A DNA stretch of 64,000 nucleotides from an uncultured Clostridia bacterium. GTDB lineage: Bacteria; Bacillota; Clostridia; Christensenellales; CAG-917. Within the stretch, counting starts at the first letter, position 1; each line of letters starts with the position of its first letter. The notes below the pieces were generated by a model that saw nothing but the letters and a program-made list of their open reading frames with translations, had not been told where the DNA came from and searched no databases. This document shows, piece by piece, positions 32,089 to 42,183 of this stretch. The stretch is taken from contig CALVKR010000001.1 of NCBI GenBank assembly GCA_944332995.1, positions 1 through 64,000 on the forward strand, in the 5' to 3' direction. The translations under genes and the position numbers were made by a program.

Positions 32089-33174
32089 TTATTGGAAAAG
32101 GTCAACCAAAATTTTATTCATAATCATAAATCCCTTATCGTTTAAAGATATGCGGTCACCTTTTATATAAAAATAATTTTTATATTTATCATAAAAATCA
32201 GGCTTATTTAATATTTCTTCTTTTAAAACGCCATGAGAGGTTCTGAGGGCGAGCATTATCTTTTCAAGCTCTATGTCACTTTCGCTTAAAACCTCTTTGA
32301 ATTCCCTTTTCAACGGGTCTGAAACGTATTCATCGAAAGCGGATTGATTTCCGTATCGCTCATTGCCGATAAGAGAGTGAGCGGAAAGACCGAAACCGTA
32401 ATAAGGCTTTCTGACCCAATATCCGAGGTTGTGTTTGGCCTCATATCCCCTTTTGCAGAAATTAGAAACTTCATAACGTTTATATCCTAAACTTTTTAGT
32501 TTTGCTATAGCAAACGAAAACAAGTCGGCAAGTTCGTCGTCGGTGGGCAACTTAATATCGTTTTTTATATATCTGTCGTAAAAAGGAGTACCTTCCTCGA
32601 TTTGAAGCATATAACAGGATAGGTGCTTTACGCCCGAAGCGCTTAAATACTCGATATCTTTAGCCACACTTTCTGCCGACTGTCCTACGAGCATAATATC
32701 ACAGCTTACGTTATCGAAAAACTCAAGCGCCGTTTTAACTGCGCTCTTTGCCATATCCGAGTCGTGCACTCTGCCAAGGAATTTCAAAACGTCGTCACTT
32801 AAACTTTGCACTCCTATACTGAGCCTGTCAAAGCCTGCGCTTTTGTATGCTAAAAGTTTGCTCTTTGTTATAGATTCCGGATTTGCTTCTATTGTGGCTT
32901 CCGACAAGTCAAAGTCAAATTTATTTCTTAGCAAATTAAAAACGTCGACGATATATCTTTCGTCGACAAAGGACGGCGTACCGCCACCGAAATAAACAGT
33001 ATCGATTGTTTTGCAAACGGCGTCAGTGTTTAAAATTTCCTTTTTTAAAGCGTTAAAATATTCTTCCGAACGCTCCGGGTAAGGAAAAGATTTAAAATCG
33101 CAATAATTGCATTTACGTTTACAAAAAGGGATATGAACGTAAATCCCTGCCCTTTCGGTAAAATTATTCGTCAT
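32089..33174 (-). CDS. hemW: HemW-like radical SAM protein
   Basis: A 361-residue radical SAM enzyme related to oxygen-independent coproporphyrinogen oxidase, with the cluster motif CKRKCNYC (CxxxCxxC) in [18 protein letters not shown], then VYFGGGTPS and [19 protein letters not shown]. HemW proteins are heme chaperones rather than coproporphyrinogen oxidases; the close link to lepA supports HemW. The start lies in the lepA end (11-bp overlap) without a strong ribosome site, so coupling is likely. Confidence 0.92.
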   Translation of the reverse strand: MTNNFTERAGIYVHIPFCKRKCNYCDFKSFPYPERSEEYFNALKKEILNTDAVCKTIDTVYFGGGTPSFVDERYIVDVFNLLRNKFDFDLSEATIEANPESITKSKLLAYKSAGFDRLSIGVQSLSDDVLKFLGRVHDSDMAKSAVKTALEFFDNVSCDIMLVGQSAESVAKDIEYLSASGVKHLSCYMLQIEEGTPFYDRYIKNDIKLPTDDELADLFSFAIAKLKSLGYKRYEVSNFCKRGYEAKHNLGYWVRKPYYGFGLSAHSLIGNERYGNQSAFDEYVSDPLKREFKEVLSESDIELEKIMLALRTSHGVLKEEILNKPDFYDKYKNYFYIKGDRISLNDKGFMIMNKILVDLFQ

Positions 33175-34963
33175 CGAGTTTTAAAATGCTGGCAAAAGCC
33201 TCGGAAGGCACTTCAACGCTGCCCACCTTTCTCATTCTCTTTTTGCCTTCCTTTTGTTTTTCCAAAAGTTTTTTCTTTCTCGTTATATCACCGCCGTAGC
33301 ACTTGGCGAGAACGTCTTTTCTCACTGCTTTGACAGTTTCTCTTGCAATAACCTTACCGCCTATAGCCGCCTGAATGGGAACCTCAAAAAGCTGTCTGGG
33401 GATAACTTCCTTTAGCTTTTCGGCAAGTTTTCTGCCACGCGAATACGCTTTGTCTTTATGAACGATAAGACTGAGTGCGTCACAGACGTCGCCGTTTATC
33501 AAAAGGTCGAGCTTAACAAGGTCGCTCTTTTCATAACCTTTAATTTCATAATCCATGCTGGCATAACCTTTCGTGCGAGATTTAAGATTGTCGAAAAAGT
33601 CGTAAATTATCTCGTTTAAAGGTATATCGTAAGTTATAACAACCCTTGTTGGATCTATATAAGACATATCTATAAACACGCCTCTTTTGTCTTGGCAAAG
33701 CTCCATAATGGGACCGACAAACTCGGGCGGAGTGTAAAGGCTCGCCTTTACGACAGGCTCTTCGATATAATCGATTTCGGAAGCGTTTGGAAGCATACAA
33801 GGATTTTCGACTATAATTTCCTCGCCGTTAGTCTTTTTCACTCTGTAAGAAACGCTGGGAGCGGTTGTAACCAAATCGAGGTCAAATTCTCTCTCTAACC
33901 TTTCCTCAATGATTTCCATGTGCAATAGACCCAAAAATCCGCACCTGAAACCGAAACCGAGAGCGAGCGAGTTTTCGATTTCAAACTGAAGGGAAGCGTC
34001 GTTTAGCTGAAGTTTCATCAACGCCTCTTTAAGCTCGTCGTATTTAGAACCGTCGGCAGGAAATATACCTGCGTAGACCATTGGCTGAACCTTTTTATAG
34101 CCCGGCAGAGGCTCTGAGGTTGGATTATTTGCAAGCGTTATCGTATCGCCGACGGCGGTATCTACAACGTTTTTAATGCTTGCGGCGATATATCCGACTT
34201 CACCGGCAGAAAGAGATTCCGTCGGTATCATCTTAGGCGAAAATACGCCGACCTCGACGACTTCATATTCTTTCCCCGTCGAAAACATTTTGATTTTATC
34301 GTGCGCCTTAACCCTGCCGTCGAAAATCCTGACCATACTGATTGCGCCTCGATAGTTATCGTAAAAACTATCGAAGATAAGCGCTTTAAGCGGTTTGTTT
34401 TCGTCGCCTTTGGGCGCAGGAAGTTTCGTTACGATGGCGTCAAGCAATTCGTCCACGCCAATGCCCTCTTTGGCGCTGATTAACGGACAGCCGTTTGTAT
34501 CAAGACCTATTATATCTTCGATTTCAAGTTTGACTTTATCAACTTCCGCCGAGGGAAGGTCGATTTTGTTTATAACGGGCATAATTTCCAAATCGTGGTC
34601 GAGCGCAAGATAAACGTTTGTTAAAGTTTGCGCCTCAACGCCTTGGGTGGCATCAACAACCAAAAGAGCGCCCTCACAGGCAGCGAGAGAGCGTGAAACC
34701 TCGTAAGTAAAGTCAACGTGTCCGGGAGTATCGATAAGATTTAAAACGTATTCCGTGCCGTTGTGCTCATAAAACATTTTGCACGTCTGAAGTTTTATGG
34801 TGATACCCCTCTCCTTTTCAATATCCATATTGTCAAGGAGCTGTTCGCTCATATCTCGCTCGGCAACCGTTCCCGTTTTCTCAATCAGACGGTCGGCAAG
34901 CGTGCTCTTACCGTGGTCTATATGCGCAATTATGGAAAAGTTTCTGATGTGATTTTTGTCCAA
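33164..34963 (-). CDS. lepA: Elongation factor 4 (LepA)
   Basis: A 599-residue translational GTPase acting on the ribosome. G motifs are [41 protein letters not shown] and SAKEG. The LepA-specific C-terminal domain ends in [17 protein letters not shown]. Length is standard. It lies upstream of hemW in the usual Firmicutes order. The region 34964-35046 separates it from the divergent LUD gene. Confidence 0.97.
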   Translation of the reverse strand: MDKNHIRNFSIIAHIDHGKSTLADRLIEKTGTVAERDMSEQLLDNMDIEKERGITIKLQTCKMFYEHNGTEYVLNLIDTPGHVDFTYEVSRSLAACEGALLVVDATQGVEAQTLTNVYLALDHDLEIMPVINKIDLPSAEVDKVKLEIEDIIGLDTNGCPLISAKEGIGVDELLDAIVTKLPAPKGDENKPLKALIFDSFYDNYRGAISMVRIFDGRVKAHDKIKMFSTGKEYEVVEVGVFSPKMIPTESLSAGEVGYIAASIKNVVDTAVGDTITLANNPTSEPLPGYKKVQPMVYAGIFPADGSKYDELKEALMKLQLNDASLQFEIENSLALGFGFRCGFLGLLHMEIIEERLEREFDLDLVTTAPSVSYRVKKTNGEEIIVENPCMLPNASEIDYIEEPVVKASLYTPPEFVGPIMELCQDKRGVFIDMSYIDPTRVVITYDIPLNEIIYDFFDNLKSRTKGYASMDYEIKGYEKSDLVKLDLLINGDVCDALSLIVHKDKAYSRGRKLAEKLKEVIPRQLFEVPIQAAIGGKVIARETVKAVRKDVLAKCYGGDITRKKKLLEKQKEGKKRMRKVGSVEVPSEAFASILKLDDE

Positions 34964-34984
34964 AATGTCCTCTTAAAAACTGTG

Positions 34985-35013
34985 TTGACAACATTATAAT
35001 AAAATTTTATAAT
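34985..35013 (+). promoter_or_regulatory. Promoter of the LUD-domain gene
   Basis: Consensus TTGACA (34985-34990) and TATAAT (35008-35013), 17 bp apart, 34 bp before the ATG. Confidence 0.8.
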
Positions 35014-35046
35014 TTAATCAATTAAATTAAAATATGAGGTAAAAAA

Positions 35047-35652
35047 ATGTTTGAAAAAACAGCTGAAAACTTATCAAAAAGAGGATTTAAAGTCTACTGC
35101 GTCAAAGACGCCAAAGATGCGTTAAAAAAGTGTCTGGATATAATAAAAATCGACGACGTCCCCGCCTTTGCCGGGTCTGAGACGATAAAACAAATAGGAC
35201 TTGTTGAAGCGCTTTTAGAAAGGGGTAACGAAATTTGCCACCGCTCCTACTTAAAGGACGGCGAAACGGCGCAGGATATCATGAAAAAATCTCTTTCAGC
35301 CGATTTTATCGTATGCAGCGCAAACGCCGTTACCGAGGACGGCGAAATGCTCAACGTGGACGGCACGGGCAACAGAATAGCCGCTACATTTTATGGTCCG
35401 CAAAACATTCTTTTTGTTGTCGGTAAAAACAAAATCGTCAGAAATATGCCAGAGGCTTTTGAAAGGATTAAAACTACTGCGGCAAGGCTCAATTGCATCA
35501 GATTTGGCAAAAACACTCCTTGCGTCAACGGCGGTGACTGCGCCGATTGCACCAACGAGGAAACTATATGCAATATTTCCGCCGTCTATCACCATCCGCC
35601 CAGAGGCAAAAACTTTTACGTTGTTTTAGTGGACGATAGTTTGGGATACTGA
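35047..35652 (+). CDS. LUD-domain protein (lactate-utilisation family)
   Basis: A 201-residue stand-alone LUD-domain protein. It shows ADFIVCSANAVTEDGEMLNVDGTGNR, NILFVVGKNKIV and a C-terminal Cys-rich segment (CVNGGDCADC, then TICN). Members of this group in Clostridia occur without LutA/LutB, and their biochemical role is unsettled, so I assign only the family. It is monocistronic with a consensus promoter, AGGT before the ATG and a terminator at 35731-35763. Confidence 0.9.
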   Translation: MFEKTAENLSKRGFKVYCVKDAKDALKKCLDIIKIDDVPAFAGSETIKQIGLVEALLERGNEICHRSYLKDGETAQDIMKKSLSADFIVCSANAVTEDGEMLNVDGTGNRIAATFYGPQNILFVVGKNKIVRNMPEAFERIKTTAARLNCIRFGKNTPCVNGGDCADCTNEETICNISAVYHHPPRGKNFYVVLVDDSLGY

Positions 35653-35730
35653 TTTTATCATTCCGTTTTCACTTGACTTTGTAATGGCACTTATGTTTGC
35701 TTTTAATAAGTCTTTTAAAATTAAACAATA

Positions 35731-35763
35731 AAAAATTCCGAAATAAATTCGGAATTTTTTTAA
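35731..35763. terminator. Terminator after the LUD gene
   Basis: Twelve-base arms AAAAATTCCGAA/TTCGGAATTTTT around a 5-nt loop, then more T. Confidence 0.9.
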
Positions 35764-35773
35764 AGTTTTTTAT

Positions 35774-35935
35774 ATTTGTTTTAAACTTTTTTGCTTTAAC
35801 CTTTTTGTTTTAAGCTTCTTTGCTTTAACCTTTTTGTTTTAAAACTTTTTTGTTTTAAACATATTTCATTTTAAACATATTTCATTTTAAACTTATTTTA
35901 TTTTAAACTTATTTAGTTTTAACCATGCTTTAAAT
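35774..35935. repeat. AT-rich array of about ten TTTTAAAC units
   Basis: Degenerate tandem units with a period near 16 bp (for example TTGTTTTAAACTTTTT, CATTTTAAACATATTT). It fills the gap between two convergent genes after a terminator. A similar but shorter array of TTTTTAAAC words is at 54728-54850. Confidence 0.8.
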
Positions 35936-35949
35936 GCACCCAAAAAAGT

Positions 35950-38112
35950 TTACTTCAATTTCTTTCTCAGTCTTTGGAAGAAGTTTTTGGTCGTAACAAA
36001 GAAATTGTCGTTCATGGCAGGAATATCATACTTTTTCGAGTTGTTGCAAATCGAATAGCTGAGGTATCCGTAGAACAGCACAAACAAAACCGTTATGACC
36101 GAGAAGAAAATCAAGAAGGCGTCAAGCGATTCAAACGTAACGAGCGCTCCCGTCGTATTGTAAGAAACAAAGTTTGATTGGTTCATAAGCTGACCGACAT
36201 TTAAGAAGGTCAATACACTAAGACCTCCGAGCGCAATATACGCCCTCTTCTCGCCGGATATCATCGTATAGACAACGAGTAATGCAAGCGACATAAACAA
36301 GAAAGCATAGTTGACTTTGATTGTAAATACTGCAATTATCGCAAGCTCGAACGACGCAAGCATCAAAAGCTCAAGTCTGTTTTTGTTTTTAATGTAAAGC
36401 GAGATAACGTAAATCTGCAATACAAGCAAGAATATCAAATTGAATATTGCCGCAGTGTCGTTTACCACCTTTCCGTTCATGGATACCATAGCGTAAAGAT
36501 TGAATGCGTTTGAAGCAAATATGTTGTTGTTTGCAATGATATCTTTGTAATACGTGAAGATATAGAACGGCTGTTCGGATATATAATTCGTAACAAACGG
36601 AATGCTGAGCACGTAGAATAAAATCCATGAGCCAATAAAGCCAAATATTATTTGAGCTCTTTGAGCGTTGAACGATTTAAGCGTAACGTCTGCACGGTAA
36701 TATGCGAACACGAGATAGCATACCGCAAGCGGCACAACCGCCAGAGCGTTTATGTCAAACAGAACGGCAAGCGTAAAGAGGATATAAGCCGCAATATATT
36801 TTTTCTCGATGAGCAACACGAATGCAATCAGTATAAGCGCCACCAAAACAGACTCAAACGAACCTCTCGCTCCGCTCATAACAAAGACGATAGGCAAAAG
36901 TCCGTACAATGCGGCATACACGGTTGATATCTTGTTTCCGACGTATTTTTTGCCGTAGAAATAAATTGTCAAAACAACGGCGATATCGGCAATTATCGAC
37001 GGTATCCTCAGCCATATAGACATACCGGCGGCGTCAAGGTTTTGACCCATTCCGCCGAAGACATAAAGCATATAAAGCTGTCCTGGGGCGAACGACGCAT
37101 AGCTGTTTTTAGCAAGATATGCAAAGATGTTTGCAGGAGCCACGGAAGAAGTTGCTCTGGCAAGAGTTATCAGTTTTGTCATATCCTGACCGAAACCGTA
37201 AAGCGTAAACAAAAGAATAAATCTTATAAGCAACGTTCCGAGCGCAAGATACGACGCAATGGCGATAGGATGAGTTGCCACCTTTCTGATTTTAGCTTTT
37301 TTATCGTCGGCAGTTGCAACGACGTTTTCGCCAACCGATGAAAGTCCGTTTCTCGAACCGTAAATTCTTCTGACAAGAATATATGCAACAACGATAAGCG
37401 CAACCGAAAGCAGAGTGAGTAAAACTATAAACGCAATACCGGAATCTGTTTCGTTGTAACGTACGACTTTCTCACGCGAAATTTCATAAACGGTTGCATT
37501 TGACGGAACGTTGTCCACTCTCATCATGGATACGTTGTCGTAGTAAACCGAGCCTATTGACGTGTTTGTTTCGTCTCCGAGTTTAAGACAGATGGTAAGA
37601 TAGTCGGTATTTTTCGGTGAAACGTAAAGCGTTACGTTTTTCCAACCGCCCGTCGCCGCAGTCTGCTCCGTCAAAACGTAGTCGGTGTTTTCCAAGAACG
37701 TGATAAAAGCACCGGCAGGATATTCTGAGCCTGCGGTGATTTCCTGCGTTATTTTTATGGAATAGGAAATTTTATACGCTTTTCCGCTGTCGACTTTGAC
37801 GCTTTGGTAAACGTATGTCGCAGTGGCTTTTGTGTTTTCAATCTTAAGCGTATTTTTGCCGTAGTCGGACGACATAGAGCTGTCCGTTGCAGAGATTAAA
37901 ATATCGGAGCTTCCGAACGTGGAATCTTTAGAACCTCTCGACCACGACGTGATGACCGTGTCGCCGTCCGAATTTTCGGTGGTAAACTCGAAACCGCCGT
38001 TAGAGATGAGCTCCTCACGCACCTCTGTTTCGTAGTTGCAGGCGCAAAGAGCAAACACTGCCACGATAACGACGATACAAGCTAATATACCTAATTTGAA
38101 AAGTCTTTTCAT
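35950..38112 (-). CDS. Polytopic GT-C-like membrane protein with lipoprotein N-terminus
   Basis: A 720-residue protein. A hydrophobic start ends in ALCAC, a lipobox-like site with Cys25. Residues about 35-200 look like a carbohydrate-binding jelly-roll (SNGGFEFTT...SWSRGS, KAYKISYSIKI, GSVYYDNVSMMRV). A membrane segment (about 225-247) leads to at least ten more, in the style of GT-C glycosyltransferases of the PMT/ArnT type. The first large loop has GFGQDMTKLITLAR and SFAPGQLYMLYVFGG, where relatives carry an acidic catalytic residue and YPPG. It may transfer sugar from a lipid donor to cell-wall material. The function is inferred, and coupling the two parts in one chain is unusual. Confidence 0.75.
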   Translation of the reverse strand: MKRLFKLGILACIVVIVAVFALCACNYETEVREELISNGGFEFTTENSDGDTVITSWSRGSKDSTFGSSDILISATDSSMSSDYGKNTLKIENTKATATYVYQSVKVDSGKAYKISYSIKITQEITAGSEYPAGAFITFLENTDYVLTEQTAATGGWKNVTLYVSPKNTDYLTICLKLGDETNTSIGSVYYDNVSMMRVDNVPSNATVYEISREKVVRYNETDSGIAFIVLLTLLSVALIVVAYILVRRIYGSRNGLSSVGENVVATADDKKAKIRKVATHPIAIASYLALGTLLIRFILLFTLYGFGQDMTKLITLARATSSVAPANIFAYLAKNSYASFAPGQLYMLYVFGGMGQNLDAAGMSIWLRIPSIIADIAVVLTIYFYGKKYVGNKISTVYAALYGLLPIVFVMSGARGSFESVLVALILIAFVLLIEKKYIAAYILFTLAVLFDINALAVVPLAVCYLVFAYYRADVTLKSFNAQRAQIIFGFIGSWILFYVLSIPFVTNYISEQPFYIFTYYKDIIANNNIFASNAFNLYAMVSMNGKVVNDTAAIFNLIFLLVLQIYVISLYIKNKNRLELLMLASFELAIIAVFTIKVNYAFLFMSLALLVVYTMISGEKRAYIALGGLSVLTFLNVGQLMNQSNFVSYNTTGALVTFESLDAFLIFFSVITVLFVLFYGYLSYSICNNSKKYDIPAMNDNFFVTTKNFFQRLRKKLK

Positions 38113-38130
38113 AAAGGCAAAATCCTTAAA

Positions 38131-38487
38131 TTATTTATTGTTATTAACTTCCTTAACCTTTGCCGCTTTACCCGTTCTCTCTCTGAGATAGTAGAGTTTG
38201 GCACGTCTGACGTCACCGCGTCTTACGACTTCGATGCGGTCTACTTTCGGGGAATGAATGGGGAAAGTTCTTTCAACGCCGTAAATGCCGTCGACAAGAC
38301 GTCTTACGGTGAAGGTTTCGCGGATACCGCCGTTTTTACGAGCGATAACGGTGCCTTCGTATTTTTGGATTCTTTCTCTTTTACCTTCGATGATTTTAAC
38401 GTAAACAGCTACGGTGTCACCGATGTTGAATTCGGGAATATCGCTTTTCATATTCTCTTTTTCAATTGTGTCGATAATGTTACTCAT
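38131..38487 (-). CDS. rplS: Ribosomal protein L19
   Basis: A 118-residue L19 of the large subunit, at the interface with the small subunit. It shows [35 protein letters not shown] and [31 protein letters not shown]. It is preceded by AGGAGG, its own promoter and a leader of about 60 nt. In Bacillus rplS follows trmD; here it is separated from trmD by three genes (rbgA, rnhB, yraN). Confidence 0.97.
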   Translation of the reverse strand: MSNIIDTIEKENMKSDIPEFNIGDTVAVYVKIIEGKRERIQKYEGTVIARKNGGIRETFTVRRLVDGIYGVERTFPIHSPKVDRIEVVRRGDVRRAKLYYLRERTGKAAKVKEVNNNK

Positions 38488-38546
38488 TTAAAACCTCCTG
38501 AGGTACATTCTTGATTGCCTTGGCAATATTCAGAGGAATGCCCAGC
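38488..38546 (-). promoter_or_regulatory. Candidate L19 leader
   Basis: The short rplS leader can form ATTGCC/GGCAAT closed by CTGA/TCAG, with the ribosome site just downstream. Autoregulatory L19 leaders exist in Firmicutes. I propose the same here on position and pairing only. Confidence 0.4.
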
Positions 38547-38552
38547 CTTTAA

Positions 38553-38581
38553 ATTTTATCATATTTTTTATATTAAGACAA
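38553..38581 (-). promoter_or_regulatory. Promoter of rplS
   Basis: On the minus strand TTGTCT (38581-38576) and TAAAAT (38558-38553) are 17 bp apart. Confidence 0.6.
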
Positions 38582-38759
38582 CAAAATAGCCGCCCTATTT
38601 TAAATTTTTGACCGTGAATACGCATTTTAAAGAATGCTGTGCGGCAATGCAATGAAATATCGGTAAAACGATTTTCATTATTTATCATTATAAGGATAAA
38701 GATTATATCAACCTTAAACTTTCGGCATTGTTTTTGCTATTAAAGCAAAACTCAAATTC

Positions 38760-39104
38760 CTACGCCTCGAAAGCTCCGATAATATGGTTGACTTCGCTTC
38801 CGATAACCTCTACTACGTCAAAACGCATTGGAAAGTCGGCAATCCGACGTATAACCGAATAACTTTTGGCGCCGTTTATAATCTTCCTTTGTTTTGATTG
38901 TGTAACTGCGTCGGCAGGATATCCGAATTCGAGATTCGAGCGATATTTAACCTCTACAAATACCGTTACGCCCTTATCTAGAGCAATTATGTCAATCTCG
39001 CCGCCCTCGTATCTGAAATTTCTTTCGAGGATTTTATACCCGATTTTTTTCAGATAAGCGCAAGCAATACTCTCCCCTGCGTTACCTACCGATTTTTTGT
39101 TCAT
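38760..39104 (-). CDS. yraN: UPF0102 (YraN) nuclease-fold protein
   Basis: A 114-residue protein with the restriction-endonuclease-like core GEIDIIALDKGVTVFVEVKYRS (acidic residues and the EVK motif). It begins with the family-typical GNAGESIACAYLKKIGYKILERNFR. The biochemical role is not settled. It overlaps rnhB by 23 bp, the usual pairing. It appears to end the rbgA-rnhB-yraN unit. Confidence 0.92.
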   Translation of the reverse strand: MNKKSVGNAGESIACAYLKKIGYKILERNFRYEGGEIDIIALDKGVTVFVEVKYRSNLEFGYPADAVTQSKQRKIINGAKSYSVIRRIADFPMRFDVVEVIGSEVNHIIGAFEA

Positions 39105-39705
39105 AATGTTCTACCGCCGTTTGGACGAACTGCTTTCTGTGCAACGGAGTCATTCCGTATTTTATTATCGCTTCGATATGCTCTCCGGTGCCGTATCCCT
39201 TGTTCTTTTTGAAACCGTATTCAGGATAGACCTCGTCGCATTTTGCCATGTATCTGTCCCTTGACACTTTGGCGAGTATTGAGGCGCAGCCTATGGCGTA
39301 TGAGAGCAAATCGCCGTGAATTATCGATTTAGATTCTACCGAAAGTTCGAGCTTTACTGCGTCAATCAAAACGATATCCGGATTGATGCTGAGCGATTCG
39401 ACAGCTTTGGTCATACACTCTTTGGTTGCATTTAAAATGTTTATCTCGTCAATGCGTTCGGGCGGAGCGGATACCACGCTATAGGCAAGGCAACAGTTTT
39501 CTATCTCTGGAAAGAGAAACTCTCTTTGTTTTTCCGTCAGTTTTTTACTGTCGGTAACGCCGTCGCAGAATGAGAATAAATCTATCACCGCCGCACACAC
39601 AGTGACGGGCCCTGCGAGCGGTCCTCTGCCAACCTCGTCTACACCGCAGATATATCTGTAGCCTTTTTCAATCAGTTCTCTTTCAGGTGCAAAATCGGCT
39701 ATCAT
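39082..39705 (-). CDS. rnhB: Ribonuclease HII
   Basis: A 207-residue RNase HII that cuts RNA in RNA-DNA hybrids and removes misincorporated ribonucleotides. It shows ICGVDEVGRGPLAGPV with the catalytic DE, VTDSKKL, LIDAVKL and ASILAKVSRDRYM. The start overlaps the rbgA stop by 4 bp. Confidence 0.96.
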   Translation of the reverse strand: MIADFAPERELIEKGYRYICGVDEVGRGPLAGPVTVCAAVIDLFSFCDGVTDSKKLTEKQREFLFPEIENCCLAYSVVSAPPERIDEINILNATKECMTKAVESLSINPDIVLIDAVKLELSVESKSIIHGDLLSYAIGCASILAKVSRDRYMAKCDEVYPEYGFKKNKGYGTGEHIEAIIKYGMTPLHRKQFVQTAVEHYEQKIGR

Positions 39706-40532
39706 ACCTTCTCCAACATTATTTTGCCAAGCCTTCCCTTTCTGAAGTCATCGATAACGGAAGCGGCGCATCTGTCATAATCTATCTCGCCGCCTCTCAT
39801 TTTAAACCCCCTCGACATTGCGATTGAGTCAAAAATTTCAAGAGGTTCGGCAGATTCGTCCACGCCGTATCTGTTTTTCAATGCGCCCGGGCAGATAGAA
39901 GTTATTTCTTTTATAAACTCGAAAACTAGTTCGGATTTGTCAAGGATATCGTCGTTGATTGAGCCTATGTAAGCTAAATGCTTCGCTACCGTCTGGTCTT
40001 CAAACTTTCCCCAAAGGGTGCCCGGTGTGTCCAAAAGGTCTATCATAGAGTCTATGCTAAGCCACTGTTTACCCCTGGTCACGCCTGCTTTGTCGCCCGT
40101 TACCGCCGACGCTTTTTTGCGCATACTGTTGATAATCGTAGATTTTCCGCTGTTGGGGATACCCACAATCATTGCCCTGACATGCTTTTTTACGCCTTTT
40201 TCTAGGTATTTGTCCAAAACGTCTTTATAAGCGGATTTAATGAGCGCAGTCACTTTGGACAAATCGCCGGTACCCATTGTAACGGAATAGATTTTGCCTT
40301 CTTTGGCAAATTTTGCAGTCCACTTATCAAGGTCGGATTTTTCGACAAGATCGCACTTGTTGAAAAGATAAATAACCCTTTTAGTTGAAACGAGTTTGTT
40401 TAATACGGGATTTATAGACGAATTTACGGCTCTCGAATCGATGACGTAAAGACAAACGTCGCATAAAGCAAGATTTTCTTCCATCATTCTGACGGCTTTC
40501 GTCATATGTCCGGGAAACCATTGAATGTTCAT
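39702..40532 (-). CDS. rbgA: Ribosome biogenesis GTPase RbgA (YlqF)
   Basis: A 276-residue circularly permuted GTPase for late 50S assembly. The N-terminus MNIQWFPGHMTKAVRMMEE is diagnostic. The G motifs appear in permuted order: NKCDL (G4) first, then GIPNSGKSTIINS (G1), GVTRGKQW (G2) and DTPGTLWGK (G3). It starts immediately after the trmD stop (no gap) and continues into rnhB, so the three are one unit. Confidence 0.96.
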   Translation of the reverse strand: MNIQWFPGHMTKAVRMMEENLALCDVCLYVIDSRAVNSSINPVLNKLVSTKRVIYLFNKCDLVEKSDLDKWTAKFAKEGKIYSVTMGTGDLSKVTALIKSAYKDVLDKYLEKGVKKHVRAMIVGIPNSGKSTIINSMRKKASAVTGDKAGVTRGKQWLSIDSMIDLLDTPGTLWGKFEDQTVAKHLAYIGSINDDILDKSELVFEFIKEITSICPGALKNRYGVDESAEPLEIFDSIAMSRGFKMRGGEIDYDRCAASVIDDFRKGRLGKIMLEKV

Positions 40533-41204
40533 CTATTCTCCTAACAGGTCGGGGCGAAGTCTTTTTGTTATCTCTACCGCCTTTTCCTTTCGCCACTTGG
40601 CAACTTCGGCATGATTACCGCTAAGTAGCACGTCGGGAACGGCAAGCCCCTCAAAAACGGCAGGTCTCGTATAGTGCGGATATTCTAAAAGATTGTCGGA
40701 AAAACTTTCTTCTACAACCGATTCGCTACTGCCCAAAACTCCGTCGATATATCTTGAAACGCTGTTTATAAGCACCATGGCGGGAAGCTCGCCCCCCGTC
40801 AGAACATAGTCGCCTATTGAGATTTCCTCATCGATTTCAAGGTCGATAGCTCTTTGGTCGACACCTTCGTAGCTTCCGCACAGAATAAGAATTTCATCAA
40901 GTTCGGAAAGTGATTTGACGATATTTTGGTCGAGTCTTTTGCCTTTGGGGGACATATATATCCTACGCATTTTACGGTCGGGGTCAACCGCCCTTATAGC
41001 GCTGACAATGGGCTGGCAGGTCATGACCATACCTGCGCCACCGCCGAACGGTGCGTCGTCCGTTTTTGAATGTTTATCGGTTGAATAATCCCTTATGTTT
41101 ACAACGTCAAGCGTAAACTTGTCGTTTTTTAACGCTCTGCCGAGTATCGAGCAATCGAGCGCAGAAAACATTTCGGGGAATATCGTCAGCACTTTAAACT
41201 TCAT
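40533..41204 (-). CDS. trmD: tRNA (guanine37-N1)-methyltransferase TrmD
   Basis: A 223-residue SPOUT-fold methyltransferase that makes m1G37 and protects against frameshifting. It begins MKFKVLTIFPEMF, so I place the start at 41204, not at the upstream in-frame ATG (41261), which would add 19 atypical residues inside rimM. Motifs include DAPFGGGAGMVM, LCGSYEGVDQRAID and IGDYVLTGGELPAMV. It overlaps rimM by 11 bp. Confidence 0.96.
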   Translation of the reverse strand: MKFKVLTIFPEMFSALDCSILGRALKNDKFTLDVVNIRDYSTDKHSKTDDAPFGGGAGMVMTCQPIVSAIRAVDPDRKMRRIYMSPKGKRLDQNIVKSLSELDEILILCGSYEGVDQRAIDLEIDEEISIGDYVLTGGELPAMVLINSVSRYIDGVLGSSESVVEESFSDNLLEYPHYTRPAVFEGLAVPDVLLSGNHAEVAKWRKEKAVEITKRLRPDLLGE

Positions 41205-41700
41205 TGAAAACAGCAACCTCGTCAAAAATATTTTTATCCAAAAGCATTTTCCCGCCGTCAATGTCGACGTCGACGATGAGTTTTTTTAAGGCAGGAAAGG
41301 ATATGCATTTATCTTTCGCCATAGCGACGTAAACGTCTGCCGCTCCGTATTGAAGCACGTCGGATATTTTGCCGATAACCTTTTCTCCTACAACCACTTC
41401 AAGTCCGATAATATCGGCAATAAGGTTTGTATCCTTATCCGTTTTTACGGCATCGGCTCTGTCGATAAACAGATATTTACCCCTTAGAGCGTCGACTTGC
41501 TCCGGCGTATCTATGCCGTCGAGTTTGATGACAACAAATGCGCCCTCCAATCTCGCTTTTGAGACGGTATGGCAGACAGAATCGATATATACCTGCTTTA
41601 AACGCAAAAAGCGGGAGTTATCGTCAGTCAACCCCTCGATTTTTATTTCGCCTTTAATGCCTTTAGGTCTTAAAACTTTTCCTATTTCGACAAATTTCAT
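41194..41700 (-). CDS. rimM: Ribosome maturation factor RimM
   Basis: A 168-residue 30S assembly factor with an N-terminal RimM domain (VEIGKVLRPKGIKGEIKIEGLTD) and a C-terminal PRC barrel (LIADIIGLEVVVGEKVIGKISDVL). It acts around S19 and the 16S rRNA head. It overlaps khpA by 4 bp and trmD by 11 bp in the conserved rpsP-khpA-rimM-trmD order. Confidence 0.95.
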   Translation of the reverse strand: MKFVEIGKVLRPKGIKGEIKIEGLTDDNSRFLRLKQVYIDSVCHTVSKARLEGAFVVIKLDGIDTPEQVDALRGKYLFIDRADAVKTDKDTNLIADIIGLEVVVGEKVIGKISDVLQYGAADVYVAMAKDKCISFPALKKLIVDVDIDGGKMLLDKNIFDEVAVFNEV

Positions 41701-41933
41701 TCCTTCTCGGAAATAACCACGTTGTATTTTACACCGGATTTAGAGCTCGCCGATTTTACGATAGTCCTTATCGCCTTAGCGATTCTGCCCTGCTTTCCGA
41801 TAACTTTTCCAATGTCGTTTTTGGAAATTTCGATGACGATATCGGTCGTATCGTCGCCCTCACGGGTTTCGACGATAAAATCGCCGTCGTCACCGACAAG
41901 TTTTTTTACTAAAAACTCCACTAATTCGTACAT
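41697..41933 (-). CDS. khpA: KH-domain RNA-binding protein KhpA
   Basis: A 78-residue single KH domain with the loop IGKVIGKQGRIAKAIRTIV. KhpA (YlqC) forms an RNA-binding pair with KhpB/Jag and affects cell elongation in several Firmicutes. It follows rpsP after 10 bp. Confidence 0.94.
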   Translation of the reverse strand: MYELVEFLVKKLVGDDGDFIVETREGDDTTDIVIEISKNDIGKVIGKQGRIAKAIRTIVKSASSKSGVKYNVVISEKE

Positions 41934-41943
41934 GGTGCACCTA

Positions 41944-42183
41944 TTACATTACGCCGTTCTTTTTGAGTAATGCTCTTACGGTATCGGTAGGTTGAGCGCC
42001 TTTAGCGATCCAATCTTTAGCTTTATCGGCGTCGATTTTAACCAAAGCCGGTTCGACGGTGGGATCATAAATACCGATTTGGTCGATATATTGACCGTCT
42101 CTTGCTTTTCTCGAATCGATTGCTACGATACGATAGAAAGGTGATTTCTTTGCGCCCATTCTTGTGAGTCTGAGTTTTACCAT
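41944..42183 (-). CDS. rpsP: Ribosomal protein S16
   Basis: A 79-residue S16 of the small subunit, beginning [30 protein letters not shown]. First gene of the rpsP-khpA-rimM-trmD-rbgA-rnhB-yraN run, with AGGTAA as ribosome site. The 210-bp region before it separates it from ffh. Confidence 0.97.
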   Translation of the reverse strand: MVKLRLTRMGAKKSPFYRIVAIDSRKARDGQYIDQIGIYDPTVEPALVKIDADKAKDWIAKGAQPTDTVRALLKKNGVM

